Source of the DNA: Cosmopolites sordidus
Taxonomy: Eukaryota; Arthropoda; Insecta; Coleoptera; Curculionidae
Length of the DNA: 64,000 nt
NCBI GenBank assembly: GCA_031761425.1
Contig: JARFXV010000347.1
Location: 186,001 to 250,000 of the forward strand
Direction: 5' to 3'
A program made the position numbers and the translations under genes. Shown here piece by piece: positions 22,445 through 35,160 of the stretch. Below the pieces are notes generated by a model, which saw only the letters and a list, made by a program, of their open reading frames with translations, was not told the origin of the DNA and ran no database searches. Position 1 is the stretch's first letter. Every line of letters begins with the position of its first letter.

Positions 22445-23235
22445 AAGGAGCAAGCAACCGAATTTGATTTTAGACAGGCGTACGATCGCGTATAAAGACC
22501 AGTAGTATATGAGGCCATAACCCAAATGTGAATATCTGCTAAGCTTATTGGATTAACTGAGACGACGATGCTTAATGCCTAAGCAGTAGTAAAAAACTAA
22601 CAATACACCACGGTAAAATTTAAGGTCGGAGAAGCTCTGCAATAGGGGGATTGATTGTCATCAGTTCTATTTAACAGAGTATTAAACAAAACCATCACCC
22701 AAACAGGCATAGACGTAAATGATTAATAAAGAAAAACAAATCGTAGAATATGCAGATGGCTTTAACATTTTAACGCGTTCGAAAAAATTATTAAGAGCGA
22801 CGTATGATGAAATAAAGGTGAAAGTCAAAAGAACCGGTTTAGAAATAAATGTAGACAAAACAAAGGTAATGGAAAAAACAACCAATCCAAGAAGAGGACA
22901 GAACTGAATAATCGGTGATGACAATATTGAAGGAATTTACGTATCTGGAAAGCAAACTTGACGAAAGAACTGTATCATAGTAGAAATCATATTATGAAAG
23001 GTAATAAAGTTACGTATTCCCTGCATTATATCCTAATATCTAAACATATCCAAAGAAACACAAAAGTTAGAATCCATCGAACAGTTATTTGACCAGTAGT
23101 CGCTTGTGACTACGAGACATGGACCCTCACAAAGAAAACAGAAGAGATGTTGCAGTATTTAAAAGAAGAATTTTTGGTGCTGTGAATGAAAATGGAATTT
23201 GGAGGATCAGGTATAACTTCGAACTAAAGCAATTG
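22445..23235 (+). pseudogene. Second LINE RT, split by a pogo-like insertion (part 1)
   Basis: FDFRQAYDRV at 22460, YEAITQM.ISAKLIGLTETTMLNA, FKVGEALQ, SSVLFNRVLNKTITQTGIDVN, then in the 22719-22907 ORF VEYADGFNILTRSKKLL (YADG where YADD is expected), EINVDKTKVME; later VACDYETWTLTKKTEEML (23100 on). The element is broken and then interrupted at a TA dinucleotide (23236). Its 3' end resumes at 24922. Confidence 0.85.
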
Positions 23236-23237
23236 TA

Positions 23238-24919
23238 GGGGAGATCGGGTACAAAAGTAACACTTTGTACTTTTACATTGATTTCTGGCTATTAATTATG
23301 TTTTCGATAAAATGAAATCTATACTCTACAAATACAGTTTACAATTTTATTTAATATAAATTTGTTTCTAATATTTATAAAGCTGCAAAAAAATTGATCG
23401 TTACTTTCGTCCCCAAGTATTAGTTCTCACGAATAACAAAATAAAATTAAAATCTTCTTATATGAAATAATTGTCAAAAATCAACTTCAGTAATGATATT
23501 AATGTTTCTATTCCGCAATTATGACACACGTAGTTTAAATCATCTTTGGTGTACGCAGCATGAGAGAATTTTTTACAATCAACACATTGCATCCACTTCT
23601 CGTTTGGTAAGCTACTGCTGAATAGTTCTAAATAAACGAGGCAAAACCAATCTTCATCAGAACTACTGCTGTTTTTTGTTGACTAGTTCTCCTTTCCTTT
23701 GTTTGCAGGTGGGTTGCTCGTTTTCCCTGCTATTCCCTTTTATAGATGGTGATTTTCTCTTGCCTTTTCCTGTCTCAGGTTAGAATATTAGTTTCTTAGC
23801 TTTGTTTCTATGGTTATATTCTTCTTCAATAGCATTTTTTGCGGAGTGTCTGTGAGTATCGCAGTTTTACGTTTTTTACAACCGCTTTTTACTTCGGATC
23901 TTGAACCAACTCGTGATAGAGGTCTTATATCTTGGGGTGAAAAAAAAATTCGTTGTGTAAAAGTTGCATGTAACCCACTAGATCCTGGTGGCGGCGAGCT
24001 TGATGATCGATCAGAAATAGCAGCGTTTAAATACTGTTAACCTCCCACCTGTTTAATTACTCTCCGAGCTCCTATTTTTTTTGTTCTTTGAACTCTAATC
24101 ACTCCTGTTTCGTCCATACTCCAGATATCTGTTGGCTGGAATTTATACCTATCCATAACTTCTTATAGATTATGAAAAAAATTATTAACGTTATACTCAT
24201 TAAAGCTCGAGGCGCGAAACAGACTCGTTGCCTGTGAGCTTCTCAGAGATACGATAATGTGTCGTTTGAAAAATCCAGTTAACCATTCTCTGTTCCAGTT
24301 CTCTGGGATTTTCTTTCATATTTAACCACTAATTCGTATGCCAATCTTCGCACATCAATCTCGGTCAATCCGAAGTAAACCATAGAGCACTGAATTATAT
24401 AGTTTCTTATAGACTGCTGTGTCAGTTAGTGCCCCCTCTGTTTTTCTAATTCGCGGTCGCAGCATTCTGTTCCAACAAAGAAAAAACCATTAAAAATATA
24501 GTAATTCATACAACGGGGACAAAAATAACATGTTACTATTGTACCCGCATGTTATGTTATTTTTGTACCGAACCACTTTTTTGTTGTTGCATACGTCAGT
24601 ACTTTAAAACTAAATGTGATATACAAAAATAATTTATTACATGCCACACACCAATCTAATCACAAAATGTCAGGTGTCTATATCATATTGATATCATCTC
24701 TTACCACAACGTAAACACTAAATGAATAAACATCAAAAACTTACTTTTGATATGTAAAATCACGAAGCGTTCTTTAACACAATCTAAATACGCGGGGCAT
24801 GTACGGCGACTAATCGTAAGCTGATCTTAAACGGATACGCGTGTCGTTTCGGCCGTTGGACAATTCTACAGAGCGTTTGTTACATTCGACCCGCCGTTAC
24901 TTTTATACTCGGTCTCTCC
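23238..24919 (-). mobile_element. pogo-like DNA transposon with C-terminal PHD-like finger
   Basis: A 1682-bp element flanked by TA (23236-23237 and 24920-24921). The left end GGGGAGATCGGGTACAAAAGTAAC matches the complement of the right end GGAGAGACCGAGTATAAAAGTAAC. The minus strand codes, in broken frames, RKTEGALTD (24450), WNREWLTGFFKRH, DRYKFQPTDIWSMDETGV (about 24160-24110; first catalytic Asp), then after a deletion DEDWFCLVYLELFSSS, KWMQCVDCKKFSHAAYT and YVCHNCG (23660-23515). The last part is a Cys/His-rich PHD-like finger with two Cys lost. Same family as 48928-51272. Confidence 0.85.
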
Positions 24920-24921
24920 TA

Positions 24922-25195
24922 CAAAGATCTGGATATTCTAGACTATCTGAGGTTCAGTAATAAAAATGGACGGAACACATGGCGAAATGCCAGAAAACCG
25001 AATACTAAGGAAAATCATAGAGGGGTGAAAATCGTAGGGGGTAACAGAACAAGAGGTAGACTAAAGACACGATTAAATGATCAAGTGCAAATTATACTGA
25101 ACATCAAAAGCTGACAAGGGGTTGTAAAGGTTGAAGGAGGTCAAGGCTCACTAACAGGCTATAGTATAACAGGAAGAAGAAAAAGATAGTGTGAC
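24922..25195 (+). pseudogene. Second LINE, 3' end (part 2)
   Basis: After the pogo-like insertion: MDGTHGEMPENRI, RTRGRLKTRLNDQVQIILNIKS-like text in mixed frames, and SLTGYSITGRRKR just before a stop (25186), typical of the C-terminus of endonuclease-RT elements. It continues the fragment ending at 23235. Confidence 0.7.
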
Positions 25196-26439
25196 AAAAA
25201 GTTTATAAAATATGCTTTTGGAAATGCTAAGTATCGCTCCGGCCACTTTGAATATAAAACTAACAGGAAGGAGCCTTGCCTATCTTAATGCACCTATAAA
25301 TGGAGACGGAAATGGATATATTGAAACACCACAGATGACTCATTGTTTTGGAATTTTGGTAGTTGATGTCAACGATTTAGAAGTTTATTAGTAGATTTGT
25401 GCAATTTTAGTGTGTTTTAATTAATAATAAGTGCCGAATAAGTGTACTGGAATACTCTTTTTGTGTGTTCTAGTGCAAATATATTAATATTTATTATATT
25501 GACAATAAAAGCAATAATATCGGAAGTAAGGTAAACACATAAAATATGGTTAGTTGTGCGTCTTGTAGTTGTGTCCTGGAGTCAGTCAGAGAAATCAGGA
25601 GTAACATTATATAGATAAGTGCTTTTAATTGTAAATTTGTCAATTATTATGAAATAAAAACGTATTTTGTTTCAATGATATTTTAAGGTTATGAAGTAAA
25701 CATATAGCCTGGTATACATAGGTGTATTCCAACTGATTTAGGTAAAATATTTTAATTATAATATTATTCAAGATAGTGATTATTTTTTTTAGAACTTAGT
25801 TTTTTAACGTATATTCTAAAAGGTATAGTTTTCTGAGATACAGGTCCATAACAATTCAAATATTTTTTCAGTTTTCGATACATATAAAACATGTTACTTA
25901 ACTCATATAATCTATAAAATATAACTAATCATACATAGTGTTACCTTTTTCTATAATCCTTTTCAGAAATTATTATACTAATAAATATAAATATTACTTC
26001 CATTGTGATTTGGATTTCATGTTATTAAACCAGTTCATCTTTTTTCCAAACCGCAGTAGGTTTTTATGTCCCCCATCATTTTCCTGAGGACTGTTTTGAT
26101 CGAACATGTAAGGTAAAAGTGAGATACTATCAAATGCTGTTCCAACAATTGAATTGAACTGTTTAAAATATGTAATTTTTTATTTTATCATTTTGATAGC
26201 ATCTTTCATAGCATTTACTCTTGAAAGTTAGTTTTTTTGGTTGTTGTAAAAAATGAGTTTATTCTCGAGTTTATATTTAACACTTTAGTTTATTTAGTGC
26301 CTATTTGCACTACAAGAATTAATTATATTTGCAAAAATGGTGTGGTAGATGAAAAAAAATTGTAGATGTAGTAGAAGTGTAATTAGAAAATATACAAAGT
26401 TAATTTTGTTTAAGGGACCTTAAAAACTAAATAACTAAT
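25196..26439. other. Intron B, unassigned AT-rich stretch
   Basis: No recognisable gene or repeat. Only short, low-complexity frames. Confidence 0.5.
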
Positions 26440-26456
26440 GATATATATATGAATAT

Positions 26457-26541
<85 letters not shown>
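26440..26541. repeat. (TA)n microsatellite
   Basis: About 90 bp of TA repeats, with a TGAATATGA motif on both sides (26450 and 26541). Confidence 0.9.
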
Positions 26542-26544
<3 letters not shown>

Positions 26545-27790
26545 TATGAACATTAACTCGGTGCAAGATGCAACTGATTATCTAACCAATTTTTGAAAAT
26601 GATATGATTTTATGACAGATGATTCCAAATCCTTCATAACTTTTTGTCGTATTGTCGTAAAAGACACTTAACTCTGAAAAAATAGACTTTTTCGAATTAA
26701 TTTAAATTTTTACAGTAACGATAAGTATTCAATAATTTATTGTTTTAAATAACTGTAAACTTTTATCAGTTTCTTGTTTTTATTTATACTGCCCTACGCC
26801 ACTGCCAAATCGGAAACAGTAGTCAGCCATATGCAGCTACCATTCCGGTCCCACTTACAGGATCATATGCTCCTTCCTGTAGTTTTATATTCAAAGGTTT
26901 GATATAACAATTTAACCTAATTTAAGATACATTATCTCAATATGTTCTTTTTCTTTACCGAACGAGAGAGAAGGACATAAAAAATCAATACGTACGTCTT
27001 CGGGTAAGAGCAGTACGTTACGATAGCGTTTGAGCGGAGTAGAAAGAGAAAGTACCAAATAATTAAAAGGCGTTTGTTCATATACCATAAAAGTTCGTCT
27101 GTTCAGTTCAGCGGTCCTGTTTTGGTTGTCACTTGACTTGGTTTGTTATTGTATTTTAGTGAAAATTTGTGCTGTAAAGTCTAATTTTATTATAAAATAA
27201 GTTTTTATAAAAACTGTTATTGATTATTTTGTTATCTGTAAGTATTTGTAAAGATTCATACAGTTTTATTTCCTTCAATAATTCTAACCTAAACAAAGAC
27301 ATTTTATAACAAATATTTAATAAAAACCCAACTGGAACAAACACAGCTCGTGTGAAGACCAAAACAACAGACTTATGTGAAGAAAATAATGGAAGTTCGA
27401 AATACCTTATACAATATGTACAAATAAAATAAGTCATTTAAATATACTGATAACAGATTAATTGTTTGCCAATTGTACCACATATGTCTTTTGATTTTTC
27501 ACATTCGCAAACATTTTAGCTTTACAATTTATTAGAAAACTGTAAAATCTTGAGCTGGCACCTATCTTACTTATATACAAGCACAAATATTTGGGATATC
27601 CTGCTATATTATATTCCTGGCATATAATAAAAGATTTAGGTAGTAACAATAATTATTTATATAATGTTTATTAATTTTTTACACATATATACATACATAT
27701 ATTTTTTAATTTAAGTATAATACTTACTTATGCCTCATAATAACATTTTTTTTCATTTGCAGAAAAGCATATAACTATCAAATATAGAGT
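26542..27790. other. Unassigned stretch before a DDE transposon
   Basis: AT-rich. About 26950-27160 is less AT-rich and looks promoter-like, and TTTCATTTGCAG at 27752-27763 resembles a splice acceptor, but no gene can be supported. Confidence 0.35.
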
Positions 27791-27813
27791 TAAGAAGAAA
27801 GGAAATTGTCAAT

Positions 27814-28610
27814 ATGGGTCGTACGTCACTCAATACTCTCCTGAAGGAGCTACGGTTAACGTACAAAAGGGATGACAATGGGATATCATTAATCGAAAGA
27901 AACAAGATGTCTGCCTTAAGAGCTCGCTTTCTTCGCAAATATATGCAACATTGTAAAAGCACATTCAGACGCCAAATTATATTCCTACAAAAAAAACTTG
28001 CATCAAAATAAATTATTAGCAAGACATTAGTGTTCGTAAGCTAGAAGAATATGATTGAAACGTTTTATAGTCATTCTTGGCAGCTCTATGAAAGTATTTG
28101 TTCAGAATGCAAGTTTAGTGTCGCCTCAAAATATTTGACGTCCGATTACCATGGTGAAATGAACAATATCATATTTCAAAAATGGATGACGACACCACTA
28201 ACCCCAAATTTAGAAGAGCCTTCCCTAATAGCAATGGATAATGCACTGTACCACAGTGTATTTAAAAAAAAAAGCAGCCCTGCAGTTCCTAAACAAAAGA
28301 TGAAATAACTGCTTAGTTAAACGCCAATAATATTAAATGTGATGAAAAACTGATGAGCTAGTAAAAGAACATGATCATAACATTCTTAAACTTCCACCTT
28401 AGCATTGTGATTTAATACCATAGAATTATTTTGCAATAAACATATTGGTAGGGATGGATTTAATGATGAAAAAGTACAAAATATATGGAAATAAGCATTA
28501 GAACAGTGTAATGAAGAAATGTGGAAAAAGGCCCTAGCACATACAGATAAATTAATTGAAGACTGATTTATCCAAGAACAACACATAATCAATGTTGAAA
28601 TTAAATAATA
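27814..28610 (+). pseudogene. DDE transposase (IS630/Tc1-related family), decayed
   Basis: ORF 27814-28011: TSLNTLLKELRLTYKRDDNG, LIERNKMSALRARFLRKYMQ, FRRQIIFLQKK (the catalytic LDE position is lost). ORF 28051-28308: DYHGEMNNIIFQKWM and LIAMDNALYHSVF (MDNAxYHS, second catalytic Asp). Further on, in other frames, NTIELF (the NPIEL motif), NKHIGRDGFNDEKVQNIWK, EEMWKKALAHTDKLIED. The order matches a widespread insect DDE family. At least four breaks. Confidence 0.75.
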
Positions 28611-28917
28611 ATCAATCAGTTGTATAATAATCAATGCAAATAAAAGTTTCTCGCCTGAATCTGATGAAGATATGTAGCTATTGCATAACAATAATGTTTA
28701 TAAAGTAAATAAAATGATGATTTTGACCAATAACAATTCATTGACTACTTTCTTAAAATTTCGTGATAACTTAAAATCGTCCGTACAATTTTAACCTACA
28801 AAATTCTTCGATCGATCTATGACATAAAACTTTACAATTTCATGACACACATTCGAAACGTTACGTTAAATATCGATTTATAACTGAACGTTTAATAAGT
28901 TCATGTTTATGACATAG

Positions 28918-29021
<104 letters not shown>

Positions 29022-29339
29022 CATATATACCAATAAATGTATCGTGGATTTAAATCATAAACATAAATTCCGTATTTCGAGGCACCAACCACGTTTATTA
29101 TAAAAGTTAGCAATAATTTGACTAATAATTTTTGATTCATATGTATAAAAATTGACGACGCATGGGTATTCTTTTAACGGTTCAACTGTATCAAGTATGC
29201 TACTTGACAACTCTATTAGTCTGGCATCTGGATATTAGTCACAATATGCAAATTTCGCAAAAATGCATACATTCTAAACTAACAAATTACTCGATGTAAC
29301 AAAGGCATTTGCGTTTTTGAGATACTTAATTATTCACGG

Positions 29340-30259
29340 TAAAAAAAATAACTGGAGGTTATTCCTCGAAATATAGAGCGTTGTTTTTGACTACAACCCA
29401 TATTTAAATCAGTAACTCTATTCTTGTCCGGTACCAGGGTGGGTTTTTAGAGGTGAAAATTTCGACGGAACCTGTCTTTACTTTTTCTTCAGTTCTGAAG
29501 TTTTGCCATGGCAAAATAGACCGGAATAATTGGTAATGAGACGGCGGAAGGTCGGGGTTATATGTTGAGTGGGGCAGTGGTTTAAAATCTAATTCGTGAA
29601 TTTTTGAGGTGGTCAGATGTAAAGTGTGTGATCTTCTTGCATTGTTTTGCTGCAGGAGGACTTTTTAATGATTGAACTAAGTTGGATATTTTTCCACCAG
29701 AACAGCATCTAATACCGTTTGATACCAAATTCACACGAGGGCTATACAAGATTTTGAAAAAGTGGTCTTTAAGATAGTCTACAAACCAAATAGTAAATTA
29801 TAAGGACCTGAATTTAAGAGTTGGGTTAGAATTAAAAGTTGGATTGAATAGAATTCTATTGTTGTCCTACGATCATAAACCAACTCAAAGTGAGTTAATA
29901 CGACCTGATCTTCCCCTATCTTCTAAACTCAAGTCTCCCACCCGAGCTGTTTTGAACCAGAGACGAGCGGTGCGGATTAATCCGGCAACTTCCCTCTCTA
30001 GTTCGCAAAATTTACAAGCGCCCTCAATCGCTTTGAAGCCTTTTTTAAAATAATGTCTTAAAATTGCTTTAATTTTTCGTCTGACTTCACTCATTTTAAC
30101 GGTTTTGTTAAAAAAACCGTCTACTGAATATTTCTCAGGATTTAAATATACAAATATACAAATATATCAGTGTATAAATCATGTTTATTCTCTAAGGTGT
30201 AAAGTATAACCATTTATTAATAAAGAGAAAAAAGCGTAAATACTTTTGTTGCACCCTAG
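29340..30259 (-). pseudogene. mariner element with decayed transposase
   Basis: Minus strand from ATG 30094: SEVRRKIKAILRHYFKKGFKAIE, RTARLWFKTARVGDLSLEDRGRSGR, an N-terminal HTH pair of mariner type. The C-terminal part at 29670-29430 gives VLLQQNNARRSHT (second Asp changed to Asn), LPHSTYNPDLPPSHYQLFRS and TSKNPPWYR. The middle is deleted. A likely terminal repeat, AGGGTGCAACAAAAGTATTT on the minus strand, lies at 30236-30255. It ends about 50 bp before copy B exon 2. Confidence 0.8.
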
Positions 30260-30308
30260 TATATTAAATATTGATAATAACAATTCTAAACAATTATTTT
30301 TTATAAAG

Positions 30309-30992
30309 ATTTCAGGTCACCGTATTCAAGCCCTTAGCGATGATGTTGATGACGCAATGGAAAAAGCTTTAAAGCTTTTACAGGAGGTAAAAGAAACCAT
30401 TGATATTGATGTTGAATCTGGTACCAATTCTCTCAATTCCATCGTCGAAAGTCTTAATTCCAGTGAAGAAGGTGCCGATATAAACATTGACATGATCACT
30501 GTAGTTGAAAAAAACATAAAATTTTTATCGATATACATTGATCTAAGTCTGGATGAACCTCAAGGTGTTAATCTGTCTCTAATTCAATGCATTCAAAATG
30601 TTAAAGATGATCTTACCGAATTGGAAACATCTAATATAAATATGTCTACTGTATGTGGCAATAAAACTATTGAGGCTGTTCTTCAAGATTCCGAACAGTT
30701 GTTAATTTATTTCAGTCAGATCGATCAGTACATTGACCCTATACGTGATATTTTGGAGAAATGTAGACAAGATTCGGCGCCCATTGATTGTATTAATAAT
30801 GTTGTTGATAAATTAAACCAAATGGCTATCAATATTCCAGCAGGTATCAAAAACAATGTTAATAACATTAAAGACAAATCTGCAATGGTAGGAGTAACAG
30901 TAAAACAATGTGGGGATGATATTATAAATTTTGGGAAACAAGTTCGAACGCTTCAATTTAGATTCATTATATGTTTAGCAGAAGTTCAGTGA
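30309..30992 (+). CDS. Exon 2 of secreted six-Cys helical protein, copy B (intact)
   Basis: After the acceptor TTTTTTATAAAG at 30308 the frame is in phase with exon 1 and stays open to TGA 30990-30992, giving 227 residues here and 245 in total. Sequence begins ISGHRIQALSDDVDDAMEKA. It is rich in Asp, Glu, Ile and Leu with heptad-like spacing, so mostly amphipathic helix; no membrane segment follows the signal peptide. Cysteines fall at about residues 112, 134, 170, 179, 219 and 240. Possible N-glycosylation sites include NLSL, NMST and NKT. I do not recognise the family. General resemblance to insect secreted helical families such as TsetseEP/DUF725 would need a profile search. The same exon in decayed form lies at 5397-6088. 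Confidence 0.75.
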   Translation: MSGHRIQALSDDVDDAMEKALKLLQEVKETIDIDVESGTNSLNSIVESLNSSEEGADINIDMITVVEKNIKFLSIYIDLSLDEPQGVNLSLIQCIQNVKDDLTELETSNINMSTVCGNKTIEAVLQDSEQLLIYFSQIDQYIDPIRDILEKCRQDSAPIDCINNVVDKLNQMAINIPAGIKNNVNNIKDKSAMVGVTVKQCGDDIINFGKQVRTLQFRFIICLAEVQ

Positions 30993-31155
30993 TTATTATT
31001 ACCGACAATTAATCTTAGTGTACTAAATATATATTATTTATGTATTTCGACAATTTAGTAACGAATATAGTAGTGCAAAATAATTCCACATTGTCTCATT
31101 TCTCTAGTATATGAATTATTTATTGAACCTCTCTTTATTTAGAACTTCTCAAGCC

Positions 31156-31328
<173 letters not shown>

Positions 31329-31884
31329 AATCTAGTGTAATAATCTACAAAGGAAAAGTTTATATTCAAAAATCACAGAATATGTCATAAAATTGTTTGT
31401 TAGTATCAATAACATAAGACATTTTAAAGAAAGATAGTAATAAATTTATTTAAGTAATATAAAGATTCTTATACTTTTATTACAAACTATAGATAATGTA
31501 GTTTCATGACATATCATTTTTACATGAGCATCGAATCAGAGTTTAGTATTCTTACGTGGTATAAAGCTCAAGGCATGGTATTCATGACGTAAATAAAGTT
31601 ATTAATTATAGATTATCATATATTTTGATATTGATGTCAATTGCATCAACATAAGAATTAAGACCTACAATGCATTGAAGATATCGCAGAAATTATCGCT
31701 TATGATGATGCTGCATTGGTTATATAAAAGATGTTGACGATTTTATGATATGACCTACAGTATTAATGTACATGTGTAATATGGTATATAGTTATTACTG
31801 TAATATAAATCAGGTATTTTTTAAATAAAATATTGATATTTTTATCGAAAATTCGTCAACACAGTCTTCTTTACTTCTTTACTT

Positions 31885-32480
31885 CTTTTTTACTTTACTT
31901 ATACACTTCGTCTAACGATCTTCCAACTTTTTTATGCCTTTAAGGCTTTGTGCAAACAAACCAACTCTGCAAAATAGTCCTCTATTTCGGCGATTATATC
32001 TTCATTTGATGTGAATTCGTGTCTAGCCAGCCATTATTTTATGTCTAGAAAGAGAAAAAATTCGAAGAGGGCCAAATTTGGAGAGCAGTGAACAATTTCG
32101 CTGTTGTAACGGCTGACGAACTGTCGTAGTGAAACAGTTCTCCTTTCTTCGTCATATGAGAGTTTGTTATCAGCTCTTCGTAAATTTGACGAATAATGCA
32201 GCATAACACTATTCTGTGATCATATTTCTCCTTTCTATATAGACCATGCAGATAATCCCTTGCGAATCTCAGAAAACAATGGTTATAACCCTTCCGGCCA
32301 ATGAAAGCGTCTTTGCCTTCTTCGATGTAGGTTTAATTGTTTCTATGTTTCTGATGTGTCGTGATGTCACCGAAGAAATTCTTTTGGCTTTTGCTTTTGA
32401 TTGTAAAGTAATCATTTGATCCTATTTTATCTCCGTTGTGAGCAAACGAGGCTCCCATTGCGCTGATAGTTTTCTCATAC
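31885..32480 (-). pseudogene. mariner transposase, C-terminal half, decayed
   Basis: Minus strand: FFGDITTHQKHR (about 32375), EEGKDAFIGRKGYNHCF, LITNSHMTKKGELFHYDSSSAVTTAKLF (FHxDxAPAHTSA block with the second Asp), WPSSNFFSF, then GWLDTNSHQMKI and KHKKVGRSL-like end. All catalytic blocks are degraded. Confidence 0.7.
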
Positions 32481-32559
32481 CCAAATGTTCAAATAGGATA
32501 TTCCGTAGGTGGTGTTCGTCCGAGATGCTTATATCAATAACTCTAACCTAATAAAGGGT

Positions 32560-33240
32560 CTTTCAAATTTAGCGGTTTTTTAAATTTTTGAAAAAAACAT
32601 ACATATATATATCCTCGAGATCAATATCTTTCAATTCAGCCTACAAAAATTCAGTTATTATCTCAAGATATCGTGAGATCGTGATATCACCTTCGCCAGC
32701 AGCATTCTCCTACAGCAGCATACACCTCCTGGCCATAATGCACACCAAACACTGACTCGTTTAGGATGTAAAGGTTTCTCCTGAATCAATCATGCATTCT
32801 CCTCACACCAAATGCGGCAATTACTAATTACCACTAATTTCAAAATGTGCTTCATCTAAAAAGATGATTTTTTGAGAATAATCATCTGTTTGTTATTTGA
32901 TCCAATTGACAAATGCATGACGTTTCGAATGAACCAGAGGCTTTAGTTCCTGTATTATTTAAACTTTATATACCTTCAGTGCTAAATCCTTTCGTAAAAT
33001 ACGCCATGTTTTGGATTCACTCCCAAATTGTTCAAAGTCAAAAAAATTGGAGTCCAAATTGTTGTGAATGTCGACTAGTGGAAATGTCTGGATCTTTAGC
33101 AACACATTCAGGTACCAAATCATATGCTTTTGTGAATGATCATTACGACTATATGTTGCTCTTCTTTTATCTCCCACCAAACCAGTTTCTTAAAATTCTT
33201 ACACAATTCGATTAATAGTGCTTTCAGATGGACAATTGTG
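32560..33240 (-). pseudogene. IS630-like transposase, N-terminal two thirds, decayed
   Basis: Minus strand from about 33235: NCPSESTINRIV, VGDKRRATYSRND, a degenerate helix-turn-helix segment, RILRKDLALKVYKV, IQELKPLVHSKRHAFVNWI (32955-32900), KIIFLDEAHFEISG (catalytic DEAHF, about 32870-32830), then weak VCIMARRCML. It ends before the second and third acidic residues. Family shared with 60555-61480, opposite strand. Confidence 0.75.
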
Positions 33241-33385
33241 CAAACCGTAACTATTTTTTGAAAAAACCTGGTACTTAGCTAAGATTAGACGAGCCACGAT
33301 ACAAATACACACACAATACAAACATTATATTTTTAAAATATCACAAAAATCAATATGTGTCTTAATAAATCGCTGAATTATTGAA

Positions 33386-33860
33386 AAATACACATTGTGC
33401 TCGTAGGAATATTAAAAATATTCAAAAAACAAGGACATTTGTCCCCCCCCCCCCCCCCGTGCTCCGCATAAAAATTACCACTCCTTCAAATCGCCATCAA
33501 ACGCCAAGAAGCATCTCCCGTGACTGTTAATTCACGGTGATGTATTAATCAGCCAAATCAGATGAAAGTAGCATTGAAATGCAGCTCACGCCATCCAGTG
33601 GTTCGTACCAGTACTAATGCGTGAAACCGTTCGGACCCAAACCCAGGCCCTAAATTCAGGTACCAGATATGCAAAAAAATCTTCCTTGTTTTTTGAATAT
33701 TTTTACTATTCCCCCTAGAGCCTAGTGTGTATTTTTCATGCATATCTGGTACCAGAATATAGGGCCTTGGTTTGGGTCCGAACTGTTTGACACAATAGTA
33801 CTGTTACGCACCACCGGATGGCGTAAGCTACATTTCAATGCTGCTTTCATCCAATTTGGC
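33386..33860. repeat. Large imperfect palindrome with poly(C) tract
   Basis: Left arm 33559-33678 (GATGAAAGTAGCATTGAAATG ... GGTACCAGATATGCA) pairs with right arm 33738-33852 (TGCATATCTGGTACCAGAAT ... TTTCAATGCTGCTTTCATC). The loop 33679-33737 is itself an inverted copy of about 33386-33437 (CAAAAAACAAGGA versus TCCTTGTTTTTTG). A run of 16 C lies at 33443-33458. This reflects inverted insertion of a dispersed repeat. Confidence 0.75.
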
Positions 33861-33897
33861 CGATTAATATGGTCAAGACTTTAGTCAATTCTTTAGT
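33738..33897 (+). repeat. Dispersed CCGGTC-family repeat, left half, target of the LINE
   Basis: GGCCGATTAATATGGTCAAGACTTTAGTC matches 3762-3790. The repeat is interrupted at 33898 by the Jockey-type LINE and resumes at 37877, where GGTTGAAGGCCTGAAACCGGTC follows. The 8-bp TCTTTAGT at 33890-33897 is repeated at 37877-37884. Confidence 0.65.
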
Positions 33898-35160
33898 CAA
33901 ACATATAAATGATAAATTACAAAAAAAGATACAAAACAAAGAGAGCATTGTCAAGCCGGCTGGCAAACCGACGCCAAAACCGGCAATAAAGCCTGTAGAA
34001 AAACAGGCAATAAAGACAAAACACATACCTGAGAAGCAAGTGGCAAAAAATAACACCATAACGACCCCTACAAATAAAATAATTACGACTAATACAATTG
34101 AAAAACAAAGCAGAAAAATCCCAAATAACGAGAAAACTACTTCTGAAGACAATAACGAATCATCAGAATGGCAAGAAAGCGGAAAAAAGCCGACGTTTCG
34201 TCCGATTCAGAAGATGGAATGGTAAACAATACTGCCGTAAAAACCCCTGAGGCAAAATCAACCATTATAAGACCTCCACCAATCACAGTCGGAGACACCA
34301 GCCAATGGCGTCAGATCGCCAGACTAATCAGAGCAGGTAATATATAGATCAACTCCGCAAAAATTACCAGAGAAGGTACCAAAATATTCGCCAAAACAGC
34401 CCAAGACTACAAAAACAATAAGAATATTAAACGAAGAAGGGTTATCACATTATACATACACCCTAAAAGAGGACAGGAAAAACCAGGTAGTCATATACAA
34501 CCTACCTGCAGACGCCAAACCCGATCAGGTACGCAACAAATTGGTCAAAATGGGGTACAGAGACGCCGAGGTGCACCACCTCATCTGCCGCAAAACTAAA
34601 ATGGAAACCAGACTAATGCTTGCAAAAACCATAAACCCTGATATATATAAAGTGAAGCAATTATAGGGCAGCCTCACCGTCTAAATACAGCCGCTGCACA
34701 AAAAAACAAGCGAAAGAACCCAGTACCACCGCTGTCTAAGATGGGGACATGGCCAAAGTAACTGCACCAACCCGCACAGGTGTGTGAAATGCTCGGATTA
34801 CCATAAAACCGCTGATTGCAAATTGGAAATCACATTTGAGAAAAGAAGTGCCATCTGCGCCCACTGCAGCCAGGTAGGACATCCAGCCAGCTATAAAGGA
34901 TGTCCTAATTACCAAAGACCGATCAATAAAACAAAGAACCCCGAAAAGGTCAAGCAACTAAACAAACCAGTCAGGTATACCGAAAACTGACCTATGACCA
35001 GGTAGCCAAGGGAGCGATCAAGCCCACTAACGTAGCTTGCCCAAGCACCACCGATGCGAAACAGGTTGACAAAGCACAACAAGACGTAATCAGCCAAATG
35101 ATGGCGGCGATTACATTGATGCAGGCCCAACTACAGGTCCTGCTAACATCTAAGGCCTAA
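33898..35160 (+). pseudogene. Jockey-type LINE ORF1 (gag-like), frameshifted
   Basis: The first frame (open from 33869 to 34225) is Lys/Pro/Thr-rich: KPTPKPAIKPVEKQ. Its upstream ATG and first nine or so codons lie in the target repeat, not in the LINE. Later frames give zinc knuckles: KCSDYHKTADCK and CAHCSQVGHPASYKGCPNY (34784-34920), as in Jockey-clade gag proteins that bind the element RNA. ORF1 ends QVLLTSKA and stop at 35158-35160, directly against ORF2. At least three frameshifts or stops. Confidence 0.8.

Noticed and set aside
30315..30320. Splice acceptor TTTCAG|GTCACC for exon 2 of copy B
   Set aside because: It gives the wrong phase for the 54-nt first exon and hits a stop soon after. 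The AAG acceptor seven bases upstream is in phase and is aligned in copy A.
33847..34152. Hydrophobic minus-strand ORF resembling a membrane protein
   Set aside because: It is the antisense of the Lys/Pro-rich ORF1 of the Jockey-type LINE.
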